From: Geomobilibacter sp964432205
Lineage (GTDB): Bacteria; Desulfobacterota; Desulfuromonadia; Geobacterales; DSM-12255
Assembly: GCA_964432205.1 (NCBI GenBank)
Contig: CAYSMK010000018.1
Span: 1-64,000 of the forward strand
Length of the DNA: 64,000 nt
Direction of reading: 5' to 3'
Under the pieces are notes generated by a model. That model did no database searches, was not told where the DNA came from, and worked only from the letters and a program-made list of their open reading frames with translations. Numbering within the stretch: position 1 is the stretch's first letter; each line of letters opens with the position of its first letter. Of the stretch, positions 1 through 8,824 are shown piece by piece. Made by a program: the position numbers and the translations under genes.

Positions 1-325
1 AGTTATTACAGGCAAATATCACCTTTTTAGCCGCCATATCCTTAAACTCCTGTTTTTCTAGTCCAGTAGTAAGCACATCCATGCTATACTTATACATAAG
101 TCGTATTTCAGGTGGCATATCTGATATAAATTCAGCTTCTGACAAAACTGCTACCGATCTTATTGTACCAGCTTCTTTTTTTGTTATTTTTAATGGAGTT
201 TCAATATTGAAATTTTCGGCCGTCTTTATGGATGCATCCTTGAATGGTGACATCAATAAGCCAACGCATCCACAATTAACACTCAAGAAAATAGCTAATA
301 AGGTTACCTTTATGACATATTTCAT
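1..325 (-). CDS. Putative lipoprotein, partial (3' end outside window)
   Basis: An open frame on the minus strand starts at ATG 323-325 and runs off the window edge after 108 codons without a stop. An AAGGAG ribosome site lies 8 nt upstream of the ATG. The N-terminus (MKYVIKVTLLAIFLSVNCGC) is a short positively charged, hydrophobic signal ending in a cysteine pair, so it resembles a lipoprotein signal, although the lipobox is not ideal. The rest is hydrophilic and I do not recognise a family. The AT-rich codon use differs from the GC-rich core genes and suggests accessory DNA. Function is unknown. Confidence 0.7.
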   Translation of the reverse strand, partial: MKYVIKVTLLAIFLSVNCGCVGLLMSPFKDASIKTAENFNIETPLKITKKEAGTIRSVAVLSEAEFISDMPPEIRLMYKYSMDVLTTGLEKQEFKDMAAKKVIFACNN

Positions 326-418
326 TTTAAAATTCTCCTTAACTAGAGTATTCGGACATATCAATGGGGATTGCGCATTACTTTTTCTAATAATGATAAT
401 TGAAAGCAGATTAATGCC

Positions 419-793
419 TCACGTCTTTTCTGCCACAGCTTGTCTGAGCAGATTCACTACCAATTCTCTGACTTCGGCATTCTCTATCTTTCTGAACTGT
501 GACACGATCTTCAATTCTGTAGGTGTCAGCTGAAATGTCGATGGTTTTGGTTCGTTCCCGTGCTCTCCGAAAAAGTACGAAACAGGCACATCCAGAGCCT
601 TGGCAATGGCTTGCAGGTTCTCCACCTTAAGCTTGGTTTTGCCGTATTCGTAGCGCTGCATCTGCTGGCTGGTTACTTCTATCCGCTCGGCCAGTTCTTC
701 CTGCGTCAACCCCAGCTCGCGGCGTCGCTGCCGTATGATCTCACCGATCGCTATGTCTGTCAGGATCGTCGCCTGCTGCATGTCGGTCGCCAA
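419..793 (-). CDS. XRE-family HTH transcriptional regulator
   Basis: A 124-residue protein with an N-terminal helix-turn-helix of the Xre/Cro type (about residues 16-70; GLTQEELAERIEVTSQQMQRYE is the recognition region and DVPVSYFF the usual end of the domain). The C-terminal 50 residues are short and helical, with no sensor domain. It is paralogous to the next gene at 907-1293 (same QQMQRYE/QQIQRYE core and the same VPVSYFF ending), and both point away from the hybrid kinase at 1744. This domain layout is common in Geobacter and in phage-like repressors. The DNA target is unknown; palindromes at 1456-1562 are candidates. Confidence 0.85.
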   Translation of the reverse strand: MATDMQQATILTDIAIGEIIRQRRRELGLTQEELAERIEVTSQQMQRYEYGKTKLKVENLQAIAKALDVPVSYFFGEHGNEPKPSTFQLTPTELKIVSQFRKIENAEVRELVVNLLRQAVAEKT

Positions 794-906
794 TGCCTTT
801 TATTGCCGATGCATTATCAGTGGCACATGAAAAAAGTCCACAACACGAAATCGGATTTGTTGATATAAATTCACGTGCGCTGTTGTGTTTGCTGGTGACA
901 GGGTAT

Positions 907-1293
907 TCATCCGCTTACGTTGACAACTATTCTGTCGCCCTCTTCCTTTGCAGCGATCCCGACCAGCTTGATGATCATCTCCTTCACTGAGTCATTATCG
1001 AGCTGGCGCAGGCGTTCCAGTAGAGTCCTCTCGGTAGTGCTCAGGCGGGGCGGGGTCAACGATGCGAATGTGGGGTCTTTGCGCAGGAAAAAGTAGGAAA
1101 CCGGCACAGCCAGTGCCTTGGAAATACGTTGAAGATTGTCGACATTAAGCCTGTTCTTGCCACATTCATACCGCTGGATCTGCTGGCAGGTAATGCCGAG
1201 GAAGCTGGCAAGATTCTCCTGCGTCAGACCAAGTTCCCAACGTCTTGCCCGTATCGCTGTGCCTATTTCAGTGTCAGATCTGATTATGCTCAC
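907..1293 (-). CDS. XRE-family HTH transcriptional regulator (paralogue)
   Basis: A 128-residue Xre-type regulator with its HTH at about residues 9-63 (GLTQENLASFLGITCQQIQRYE) and the characteristic AVPVSYFF end of the domain. It is a tandem paralogue of the gene at 419-793, separated by 113 bp with no other gene. Its start abuts a 450-bp region rich in GTTAC/GTAAC palindromes, so auto-regulation or control of the divergent kinase gene at 1744 is plausible. The C-terminal tail (after residue 70) is helical and probably contributes to dimerisation. No ligand-binding domain is visible. Confidence 0.85.
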   Translation of the reverse strand: MSIIRSDTEIGTAIRARRWELGLTQENLASFLGITCQQIQRYECGKNRLNVDNLQRISKALAVPVSYFFLRKDPTFASLTPPRLSTTERTLLERLRQLDNDSVKEMIIKLVGIAAKEEGDRIVVNVSG

Positions 1294-1370
1294 GATTCCC
1301 CCCGGTGACGAGATATCAATTCAGTCGGACAGCAGTGCAGGGTCCGGCTTCATTTCATCTAAAGAATTCA

Positions 1371-1562
1371 CTACGTAACAATTTTTGTGCCAATTATTTA
1401 ATTAAGTAATATTGGGTAGTTGTGATGCAGGTGGCGTTGTGTGGTTTGATGACAACTGTAACAAAATGATACACCATGTGCCGCGAGACGGCTCTGGTAG
1501 CGGTAATACAGCTATGTGCAACATTTTGTTACAGTAACAACTTGTTACAGTTACTACGTAAC
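1371..1562. promoter_or_regulatory. Cluster of GTTAC/GTAAC palindromes (candidate operators)
   Basis: The 450-bp gap between the divergent XRE gene and the hybrid kinase holds no gene but has ordered repeats. A perfect 15-bp palindrome TTGTTACAGTAACAA lies at 1526-1540; a partial copy, TTGTTACAGTTAC, follows at 1542-1554. CTGTAACAAAATG (1456-1468) is the exact reverse complement of CATTTTGTTACAG (1522-1534). CTACGTAAC occurs at 1371-1379 and again at 1554-1562. Spacing and symmetry fit binding of a dimeric HTH protein, possibly the adjacent XRE proteins; that link is inference. Confidence 0.5.
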
Positions 1563-1743
1563 CATTCGAAATGCTGGAGATGTTAGGCCAGCAACGACAC
1601 GGCTACTTGAGTGTGCGTCCCCTTCGGGGCTGGCCTACGAAATTCCCCCCATCCTGATGTTGCATTACATTGTTAATATGGAATAATTAACAGGCTGGAC
1701 GCGCCTCATACGCGCCATATCCCTTCATACATCAGGGTACGCA

Positions 1744-4563
1744 ATGGGCTGTCAGTTCACCGATCTGGTAGACATCGAGGGGCTTCAGGAGCTGATGAGC
1801 CGCCTGTATGCCGCCGCCGGCATGCCTGTCGGAATAATCGGCACCGACGGCACCATATATGTTGCCACAGGCTGGCAGGACATCTGCACCAGGTTCCATC
1901 GCCAGCATCCGATCACCGCCGCACGATGTCGCGAAAGTGACGAGTATATTTCCGGCCACCTCGATGAAGCTCCCTATGCCCAGTACCGGTGCCAAAACGG
2001 ACTCTGGGATATCGCCGTCCCCATCCGCCTGCGTGGCGAGCATCTGGCAACGCTCTTTGTGGGGCAGTTCCATTTCGACGATGACCCGCCCGATCGCGGG
2101 TTTTTCATTTCCCAGGCAGAAGAGTGCGGCTTCGATACGGAGGAGTATCTGCACGCGCTGGACCGGCTGCCGGTCTTCACCCACGAAAAAATCCGCGCAA
2201 TAGTCGATTATTACCTCCTGTTCGTCAATCAGATCGTGGACGAAGGGATCAACCGGCTGGACCGGCGCTCGGCCGAGGAAGAGTTGCGGATTACCACGCA
2301 ACGGCTTCTGCTCGCCACCTCTTCGGGGCATCTGGGGGTCTGGGACTGGGATGTACAGGGGAACGTCATGGTCTGGAACGACCGGATGTTCGAACTGTAT
2401 GGCATCGGTCGGGACGCCTTCTCGGGGTCTGTCGAGGCATGGGTAAACGGACTGCATCCCGATGACAAAGACAGAGCCTTCGCTGAGTGCCAGACGGCCC
2501 TGGAGGGGGGGGAGCCGTTCGACACCTCGTTCCGGGTGGTGCATCCGGACGGAACGGTGCACCATCTCAAGGCCGACGGCACGGTCATCAGGGATGCCGA
2601 CGGCACGGCAGTAAGGATGATCGGCATAAACCGCGACATCACCGAGCAGAAGCGGGTGGAGGAGGCACTGCATGAAAACGAGCAGCGTCTCAGGATCATC
2701 ATCGAAACGTCCCAGGCAGGCATCATCCTGGTTGATCCCCGGGGAGTCATCACCTTCGCCAACAGGCGGATGGCCGAGATGTTCGGCTGTTCCATGGACG
2801 AACTCATCGGCTCGGCATATCCCGACCACCTCCATCCAGCGGAGAAACAGACCGGCGATACCCGTATGCACCAGCTGATCGCCGGTGAGGTTGATCATGT
2901 CTATACCGAACGTCATTATCTGCGCAAGGACGGAGGCGATTTCTGGGGCTACCTGTCCGGCAGGCGCCTCGAAACACCGGACGGGCAGTTGCAGTCGCTG
3001 GTAGGGACCATCGCCGATATCACCGACATCAGGGAGTCCCGGGAGGCACTCAGGAGAAGCGAGGAACGCTATCGCTCCATCATCGAGCTTGCCGTTGACA
3101 CGATCCTGCAGATCGATGGCGCGGGCACGATCATCGGTGCCAACGAGAGTGCCGCCGGACTGACCGGGTATCCGCTCGCGGCCCTCATTGGCATGAACAT
3201 AACCCGCATGTTCACCGAGACAGAGTTGAAACGGGTGCCGTTTCGGTACGATCTGCTCAAGGAGGGGAAGACGGTCCGGACCGAACGCGTGCTTGTCCGC
3301 AGCGACGGCACGACCGTCCCCATTGAGATGAACACCAGGATGATGCCTGACGGCACCTTCCAGACGTTCATGAGGGACATGACCGAGCACCGGATGATGG
3401 AAGCCGAATTCATCAAGGGGCAGAAACTGGAGTCCCTCGGTGTGCTGGCCGGTGGCATCGCCCATGACTTCAACAACATCCTCACCGGGATCATGGGGAA
3501 TATATCCTTCGCCAAGACGGTGATCGACGAAACGCACCAAGCCTTCTCCCCGCTCGAAAAGGCTGAAAAGGCTTCCCTGAGGGCAGCCGGCCTGGCCAGG
3601 CAACTGCTGGTGTTTGCCAAGGGGGGGCAACCGGTCAAAAAACCGGTGTCGTTGCCGCATGTGGTAAAAGAGGCTGTTTCACTGGCTCTGAGCGGGACGA
3701 ACGTGACCTGTGTCATTGACCTCCCGCAATCACTGCATATCGTCGAGGCCGATGAAGGTCAGCTCAATCAGGCATTCCACAATATTATCATCAATGCGGT
3801 GCAGGCGATGCCGGGGGGCGGAACGCTTACCGTCCGTGGCGAGAACGTTAACGCGACCGACGACAAGGCTGGCGACCTGCAGGCAGGGGAGTACGTGAAA
3901 CTCACCTTTGCGGATGAAGGGTGTGGCATTTCAGAAGCCGAGCAGAAGAAGGTCTTCGATCCCTACTTCAGTACCAAGCCGGGAGGGACGGGGCTCGGCC
4001 TTGCCTCGACCTATTCCATTGTCAACCAGCACGGCGGGCATATTTCGGTCAGCTCGACCGTTGGCAAGGGGGCTGTGTTCACCGTCTTCCTGCCATCGAC
4101 AGCAAAGACCGATCCGGTGCACGTCCCGGCAAATGGGGCAGCCCCGGTCGAGCACGACGGTGATTCCATTCTGGTCATGGATGATGAGGAGATGATCCGC
4201 GAGCTGGCTTCCCTGACGCTTTGCCGCGCAGGCTACAGGGTAAAAACGTGCGACAACGGTGACGAGGCCCTTTCCCTCTACAAGGCGGCCAGGGAGGCGG
4301 GAACTCCCTTTTCCGTGGTTGTCATGGATCTGACCATACCGGGTGGCATGGGAGGGGTGGAGGCCGCCAGGCACCTGCTGGCTGTTGACCCTGCTGCCAG
4401 GCTGATTGTGTCCAGCGGCTATTCCGATGATCCGGTCATGGCGAACTATAGGGAATACGGTTTCTGTGCTGCCATTGAAAAGCCCTACGATGTCAAGGAG
4501 ATCACGGCGATACTGGCCGAATGCAGGAAGGGTGGCCCGTACCCCCTGATCGAGATTCATTGA
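1744..4563 (+). CDS. PocR-PAS hybrid sensor histidine kinase with C-terminal receiver
   Basis: A 939-residue soluble signalling protein with no membrane segments. In order: a PocR-type ligand-sensing domain (about 5-165, with CRESDEYI and AVPIRLRGEHLATLFVGQF), three PAS domains (about 185-305, 310-435, 440-560), a HisKA domain with phospho-acceptor His574 in GGIAHDFNN, a HATPase domain (about 670-785, GTGLGLA box) and a receiver domain (about 806-925) with phosphorylatable Asp862 in VVMDLTIP. The HDFNN H-box is typical of hybrid kinases of this type. The ATG at 1744 begins just before the PocR domain; its ribosome site is weak. There is no DNA-binding output, so the phosphate must pass to another protein or the receiver acts as a feedback module. 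The signal is unknown. Confidence 0.88.
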   Translation: MGCQFTDLVDIEGLQELMSRLYAAAGMPVGIIGTDGTIYVATGWQDICTRFHRQHPITAARCRESDEYISGHLDEAPYAQYRCQNGLWDIAVPIRLRGEHLATLFVGQFHFDDDPPDRGFFISQAEECGFDTEEYLHALDRLPVFTHEKIRAIVDYYLLFVNQIVDEGINRLDRRSAEEELRITTQRLLLATSSGHLGVWDWDVQGNVMVWNDRMFELYGIGRDAFSGSVEAWVNGLHPDDKDRAFAECQTALEGGEPFDTSFRVVHPDGTVHHLKADGTVIRDADGTAVRMIGINRDITEQKRVEEALHENEQRLRIIIETSQAGIILVDPRGVITFANRRMAEMFGCSMDELIGSAYPDHLHPAEKQTGDTRMHQLIAGEVDHVYTERHYLRKDGGDFWGYLSGRRLETPDGQLQSLVGTIADITDIRESREALRRSEERYRSIIELAVDTILQIDGAGTIIGANESAAGLTGYPLAALIGMNITRMFTETELKRVPFRYDLLKEGKTVRTERVLVRSDGTTVPIEMNTRMMPDGTFQTFMRDMTEHRMMEAEFIKGQKLESLGVLAGGIAHDFNNILTGIMGNISFAKTVIDETHQAFSPLEKAEKASLRAAGLARQLLVFAKGGQPVKKPVSLPHVVKEAVSLALSGTNVTCVIDLPQSLHIVEADEGQLNQAFHNIIINAVQAMPGGGTLTVRGENVNATDDKAGDLQAGEYVKLTFADEGCGISEAEQKKVFDPYFSTKPGGTGLGLASTYSIVNQHGGHISVSSTVGKGAVFTVFLPSTAKTDPVHVPANGAAPVEHDGDSILVMDDEEMIRELASLTLCRAGYRVKTCDNGDEALSLYKAAREAGTPFSVVVMDLTIPGGMGGVEAARHLLAVDPAARLIVSSGYSDDPVMANYREYGFCAAIEKPYDVKEITAILAECRKGGPYPLIEIH

Positions 4564-4618
4564 CCCATCCCCGTCTTGCGTTCATTCCCCTTCCCTGTTG
4601 CCGGAGTTGCCCCGGGGG

Positions 4619-6613
4619 TCAACTCCCCAGGCGAAACTGAGCGACCAGCTGCTTGAGCTCGGCTGCGGAGCTGGTCAGGCGGTGGGCGGAGGACGCCGTT
4701 TCATGGGCTCCGCTGGCCGTTTCTGCAACGACTTCGGTAACCTGGTGGATGTTGCCGGTGATCTCGTGGGTGGTGGCGGTCTGTTCTTCGGCAGCAGTGG
4801 CGATCTGGCTCACCTGGAGCGAGACGGCGTTTATCTGCTCCAGGATGTCGGCCAGGGTCGATCCGGACTTTGCCGCCTCTGTCCGGCCATGTTCGACCTC
4901 GACCACCCCTGACTCCATGGAGGCCACGGCATCCCGGGTGACCGCCTGGATCGACTTGATCATCTCGGCGATCTCCTTTGTCGCCTTGGCCGTCCGTTCG
5001 GCCAGTGCCCTGACCTCATCCGCCACAACGGCGAAGCCACGCCCCTGTTCGCCTGCCCGTGCCGCTTCGATGGCGGCATTGAGGGCAAGCAGGTTCGTCT
5101 GGTCCGCAATTTCCTCGATGGACTCGGCGATGGTGCCGATCTGGTCGGAGCGGGCGCCCAGTTCGGTCACGGTACCTGCCGCATTTCGCACCCGGTCGGC
5201 GATCCGTTCCATGATCATGGTGGTCTCCCTGACCACGGCCTCACCGGTCACGGCAGCATTGCTGGCGAGTTCCGCCCCGCGGGCAACGGCGGTGCAGTTG
5301 TTGGCGATCTCGTTGGAGGTCGCGGCCATCTCCTCGCTGGCAGTAGCAACGGTCGTGCACTGTGCTGCCACCTCTTCGCTGGCGGTTGCCATCTGTTCCG
5401 CGGTCCGGGAGAGGTGGTCGGCGGCAGAGGAAACCGTTGCCGTGCTCTGGGCCACCCTGGCGATGACGCTCGCCAGTTTTTCCACGAACCGGTTGAAGCA
5501 GCGGCAGACGCTGCTGATTTCGTCCCTGCCCGTCTCCGGCAGCCGCTTGGTCAGATCGCCGTCGCCGTCGGCAATGTCGTGCAGCAGTGAAAGCAGCTCC
5601 TTGAGCGGCAGGATGATGCTGCGCATCAGCAAGAAGCCGCCGGCGAGGGTCAGGAGGACAAGGAGCGTCGTCAGGACGGTGCTGACGACAACTGCCCGGT
5701 GAGCCGCCTGGCCGAGTTCCCTGGCATGACTGGTCAACTCGTCGGCGAGGCGATCCTCGGTCTCTTTCAGGGCATTGATCTTGGCGGTGATGGCGGAAAA
5801 CCATGCTGCCGGGTCCACGCCGAAGTTTCCCTCTGTGGCCTTGTCGAGGGCACCACGCCGCATCTCATCCACCTGGCGGGAGAAACCTCCCGTCATCTTC
5901 GCCGTATAGAGGGCGCGCATCTCCTGGGTCGTGAAGGTGGTAAACAGGGAGAGGTACGTCTCCTGGGCGGCAAGAATGGCCAGGAGACGCTGATAGCTAT
6001 CCGGGTCGAACCGGTTTGCGGAAAAGACGCCATTCAGGGTGGCCCGCTCCCTGCCGACCTGCTCCTTGGCGTTGAGAAAGGCCAGGTAGGCGGTTGCTTC
6101 CCGTGCTATCCGCGGATTTTGCGCCGTTGTGGCGGTATGGCCGACCAGTTCCAGCCCTTTTTCGATGGTGCCGGTATAGTAGGTGAACGACTCCTTGCCG
6201 GTCAGGGTGAGGGCGTTGGCTGCGCTGCGTGTTGCGGGCAGCCGCTCAAGGTTTTCGGTCACCCGGGAGAATAGGGGAGCGAGTGTTCCATCAAACGTGT
6301 TGCGGTGCGCGGAAACGAACGATGTGTACTCGGAGATCCGTTTGTCGGATTCGCCGCGCTGGGACTGGAGTTCGCCGGAGAACCTGCTGCCGCGCGAGCC
6401 GATGAAACCGGCGGTCATTCCCCGTTCCTTCTGGAGTTCGTGAATCATCCTGCTTGCGTGGATCGCCAGTTCCACGTGCTGTTGGGCGGCCTTCATCGAC
6501 GAGCCGATGCGGATCTTTGCCGTCACGTCGAACGCCGCGTAGAGGAGCAGTCCGGCAATAGGGGGGATGATCATCAGCAGAAGCTTGGTGCGGATGGAGA
6601 GTGACTGCAGCAT
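4619..6613 (-). CDS. Methyl-accepting chemotaxis protein with NIT sensor domain
   Basis: A 664-residue chemoreceptor. The ATG at 6611-6613 follows a GAGGAG site 7 nt away; a longer open frame upstream runs antisense to recO and is not coding. Features: TM1 near residues 10-28 (LLLMIIPPIAGLLLYAAF), a periplasmic helical nitrate/nitrite-type (NIT) region with the HELQKERGMTAGFIGS motif, TM2 near 305-325, HAMP, and a signalling domain with the conserved hairpin tip EEIADQTNLLALNAAIEAARAGEQGRGFAVVADEV in segments. It relays ligand occupancy to CheA/CheW at the membrane. NIT domains elsewhere bind nitrate or nitrite, but the ligand here is not proven. A FliA-like promoter lies at 6656-6681. Confidence 0.9.
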   Translation of the reverse strand: MLQSLSIRTKLLLMIIPPIAGLLLYAAFDVTAKIRIGSSMKAAQQHVELAIHASRMIHELQKERGMTAGFIGSRGSRFSGELQSQRGESDKRISEYTSFVSAHRNTFDGTLAPLFSRVTENLERLPATRSAANALTLTGKESFTYYTGTIEKGLELVGHTATTAQNPRIAREATAYLAFLNAKEQVGRERATLNGVFSANRFDPDSYQRLLAILAAQETYLSLFTTFTTQEMRALYTAKMTGGFSRQVDEMRRGALDKATEGNFGVDPAAWFSAITAKINALKETEDRLADELTSHARELGQAAHRAVVVSTVLTTLLVLLTLAGGFLLMRSIILPLKELLSLLHDIADGDGDLTKRLPETGRDEISSVCRCFNRFVEKLASVIARVAQSTATVSSAADHLSRTAEQMATASEEVAAQCTTVATASEEMAATSNEIANNCTAVARGAELASNAAVTGEAVVRETTMIMERIADRVRNAAGTVTELGARSDQIGTIAESIEEIADQTNLLALNAAIEAARAGEQGRGFAVVADEVRALAERTAKATKEIAEMIKSIQAVTRDAVASMESGVVEVEHGRTEAAKSGSTLADILEQINAVSLQVSQIATAAEEQTATTHEITGNIHQVTEVVAETASGAHETASSAHRLTSSAAELKQLVAQFRLGS

Positions 6614-6655
6614 CGATGGCCTCCTCGGGGTAATTGCAGTGGGCAATATGATCCC

Positions 6656-6681
6656 TATCGGTGCGGTGAACGACTGCTTGA
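6656..6681 (-). promoter_or_regulatory. Candidate FliA (sigma-28) promoter for the chemoreceptor
   Basis: On the minus strand, TCAAG (6681-6677) is followed after exactly 15 nt by CCGATA (6661-6656). This matches the spacing of the sigma-28 consensus TAAAG-N15-CCGATAA, and TCAAG is an accepted -35 variant. It lies about 43 nt upstream of the ATG at 6613. The rest of the 378-bp gap up to recO holds no gene. Confidence 0.6.
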
Positions 6682-6991
6682 GCTGGTTTATTGTTTCCCG
6701 CAGGACCGCCGGGAGGCTGGCACTTCCAGCCAGCCTGAGCGGCTGCCGGGAAAAGGGGTTTGCTCCGGAGCAGAAGTGAGCTATCTTCGCAATCCATTGC
6801 TGTCTCATCTCACCAGAGAAAGGCGGTATCGTGCCCAGCTCTCTCACTGCCCCCCCGGGCAGGAATCGAATTGCCGGTCGGAAGGCCATGCCGTTGTCGC
6901 AGCGTTCGGCTGGCCTGCGCCGTTTCCGTGACCTGGCCACCGGGCATGCGGTCGTCTTGCGGCGAAAGTCCGCCGGCGGAGGCACGGCCGG

Positions 6992-7732
6992 ATGAAAGGG
7001 GAGGAGTGCGGCGCTATCGTCATCGGCGCCATGGATTACCGGGAGGCGGACCGGATCGTCACCCTCTTCACCCTGGAGCATGGCAAGGTGCGGGGGATTG
7101 CCAGGGGGGCGAGAAAGAGCCGGCGGCGCTTCGGCGCTTCCCTGGAGCTCTTTGCCCGGATCAGGGCCAGTCTGCAGCTGCGCGACGGTCTTTCCCCGCT
7201 GCAGGATGCCGACCTGATGACGATCTATCCCGGCATCCGCCGGGATCTCCCGCGGATCGCCCTGGCCGGGTACGCCTGCGAACTGGTCGACCAGTTCCTT
7301 CCCGACGGGATGCCCAATCCCCGCCTGTTCCGGCTTATGGTCACCCTGCTGGAGCATCTGGACCAGGCAGAGGCCGAGCCATCGGACCGGCGCTTCTTCG
7401 AGATCAACCTGCTCAACATCCTCGGCTACCGGCCTCCCATCGACGCCTGTCCCGGCTGTGGCGCCGATCTGGCACTGACCGGCGGCCGGCTTACCGGCGG
7501 CGGTCTGCACGCTATTCCGTGCCCCTCCTGTGGCAGCGGCGGTAGAGCTCTCTCCCCCGCAACCATTCACCTGCTCAGAACATCCCTCCGAACCGGCCGG
7601 TTCGGGGTGGTCCGCTTTCCCGGCGATCTGCTTGCCGAGGCGGGCGAACTGCTGGACCGGGCCATCGCCAGCCACCTCCACCGCCCTATCAAGTCCCTGG
7701 CCTTTCTGCGGGAGATGGAACGTCCCGTCTGA
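6992..7732 (+). CDS. recO: DNA repair protein RecO
   Basis: A 246-residue RecO. It mediates loading of RecA onto SSB-coated DNA in the RecFOR pathway. Visible features: an N-terminal OB fold (GAIVIGAMDYREADRIVTLFT and HGKVRGIARGARKSRRRFGA, which is the family signature) and a C-terminal zinc site formed by Cys153, Cys156, Cys177 and Cys180. The length is normal for the family (about 240). GGAGG lies 9 nt before the ATG. It is transcribed divergently from the chemoreceptor and stands alone before the Hsp20 pair. Confidence 0.93.
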   Translation: MKGEECGAIVIGAMDYREADRIVTLFTLEHGKVRGIARGARKSRRRFGASLELFARIRASLQLRDGLSPLQDADLMTIYPGIRRDLPRIALAGYACELVDQFLPDGMPNPRLFRLMVTLLEHLDQAEAEPSDRRFFEINLLNILGYRPPIDACPGCGADLALTGGRLTGGGLHAIPCPSCGSGGRALSPATIHLLRTSLRTGRFGVVRFPGDLLAEAGELLDRAIASHLHRPIKSLAFLREMERPV

Positions 7733-7806
7733 TACCTGTCTCCAGGGTGCTGTTCGCACCGTCGCTCCACGTTGCGCCCGTCACTCTCGGGAATTCCCTT
7801 CCCCCC

Positions 7807-7834
7807 TTGATTTCTGAAAAAGAGAGATTATTTT
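7807..7834 (+). promoter_or_regulatory. Candidate promoter for the hsp20 pair
   Basis: TTGATT (7807-7812), a 16-nt spacer and TATTTT (7829-7834) lie 39 nt upstream of the first Hsp20 ATG. The preceding C makes CTTGATT, which also resembles a sigma-32 -35 box, but no clear sigma-32 -10 box follows, so the sigma factor is uncertain. Confidence 0.35.
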
Positions 7835-7872
7835 TCGATCAGAACGGATCAACCGGAAAGGAGGTACTCACA

Positions 7873-8322
7873 ATGGCAAGCCTGGATGTATTCAAAGAGT
7901 TGGACAACCTGCGCAGGGAGATCGATGAAGCCTTTCGCGGCTTCGGCCACAGTCGCCCATTGGCGACTACGTTCCTTTCGCCGTTGACCACGCGGCGGTT
8001 TCCGCTGGTCAACTTCAGTGAAGACGAGGGTCACGTCTACGTCGATGCGCTGCTGCCGGGCGTCAATCCCGCGGAGATCGACCTCTCGGTGCTGCGGAAC
8101 ACCGTCACCATCAACGGCGAACGGAAACCGTTCGAGGAACGGCAAGGACAGATCGTCCACCGCAGCGAACTGGGGGCAGGCAAGTTTTCACGGACGCTCG
8201 AACTGCCGGTGGATATCGACCCGGACAAGATCGGCGCCGAGTACCGGGACGGCATCATGCGTATCACCCTTGCCAAGGCCGAGCACGCCAAGCCCAGGAA
8301 GATCGAAATCAGACCTTCGTGA
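7873..8322 (+). CDS. Small heat shock protein, Hsp20/alpha-crystallin family
   Basis: A 149-residue small heat shock protein that binds unfolding proteins and prevents aggregation without ATP. ATG at 7873 has a strong AAAGGAGGT site (7857-7865); an upstream in-frame extension to 7747 lacks one. The alpha-crystallin domain spans about residues 40-135 (VNFSEDEGHVYVDALLPGV..., then YRDGIMRITLAKAE) with a C-terminal IEIRP tail resembling the IxI/V anchoring motif. It is followed 38 bp later by a second, divergent Hsp20 gene; the two probably form one heat-inducible operon. Confidence 0.92.
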   Translation: MASLDVFKELDNLRREIDEAFRGFGHSRPLATTFLSPLTTRRFPLVNFSEDEGHVYVDALLPGVNPAEIDLSVLRNTVTINGERKPFEERQGQIVHRSELGAGKFSRTLELPVDIDPDKIGAEYRDGIMRITLAKAEHAKPRKIEIRPS

Positions 8323-8360
8323 CCGGGGGGGAAAACTCTAAGCGATGAAAGGAGGTCATC

Positions 8361-8759
8361 ATGGGAGCTAACAGCCTGACAGAAAGAAATGACGACAGGA
8401 GTGTCCAGTCCCGCGAGGAGACGCGGTCCATGGAGAAATATATCAAGCCGGCAGTGAACATCATCGAGACCGAGGAAGGGCTCATGTTGATCGCCGACCT
8501 GCCGGGTGCTGCAAAGGATGCCCTCGACGTCAATGTGGAAAAGGGGATTCTGACCATCAGCGCACCGGCGGAGAGAAGCATGCCGGGCCGGCCGGTGTAT
8601 GCGGAGTTCGAACTGGCCCCCTACTACCGGCAGTTTGCGATACCGGAGAGCCTTGACCACGAAAAGGCCAGGGCCGACTATGCCAACGGGATACTGACCC
8701 TGCGGGTACCCAAGGCAGAGGTGGCCAAACCGCGCCGGATCAGGATCGATGTCGGGTAA
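8361..8759 (+). CDS. Small heat shock protein, Hsp20/alpha-crystallin family (second copy)
   Basis: A 132-residue Hsp20. The alpha-crystallin domain covers about 30-125, with ADLPGAAKDALDVNVEKGIL and the ADYANGILTLRVPKAE signature. The C-terminus RRIRIDVG contains an IRI anchor. AAAGGAGGT is 5 nt from the ATG. Sequence identity with the neighbour at 7873-8322 is limited, so this is not a recent tandem copy; paired small heat shock proteins of different class are common in Geobacter. They may co-assemble. Confidence 0.92.
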   Translation: MGANSLTERNDDRSVQSREETRSMEKYIKPAVNIIETEEGLMLIADLPGAAKDALDVNVEKGILTISAPAERSMPGRPVYAEFELAPYYRQFAIPESLDHEKARADYANGILTLRVPKAEVAKPRRIRIDVG

Positions 8760-8791
8760 GGTGTCGGTACCGGGTTCAGTAGTTGCACAAG

Positions 8792-8812
8792 AGGGCCGCA
8801 GTCAGCGGCCCT
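8792..8812. terminator. Stem-loop between convergent hsp20 and MFS genes
   Basis: AGGGCCGC (8792-8799), loop AGTCA, and GCGGCCCT (8805-8812) form a perfect 8-bp GC-rich stem just before the stop of the convergent MFS gene. There is no long T-run, so termination strength is uncertain. Confidence 0.45.
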
Positions 8813-8824
8813 TCGCATGCCCGG

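Noticed and set aside
1732..3660. 642-codon open frame on the minus strand antisense to the hybrid kinase
   Set aside because: It is a shadow of the GC-rich kinase gene: the plus-strand frame has clear PocR, PAS, kinase and receiver motifs, and the antisense product has no recognisable domain.
6614..7759. Upstream extension of the chemoreceptor frame
   Set aside because: The extension runs antisense to recO. A good ribosome site and signal helix support the start at 6613.
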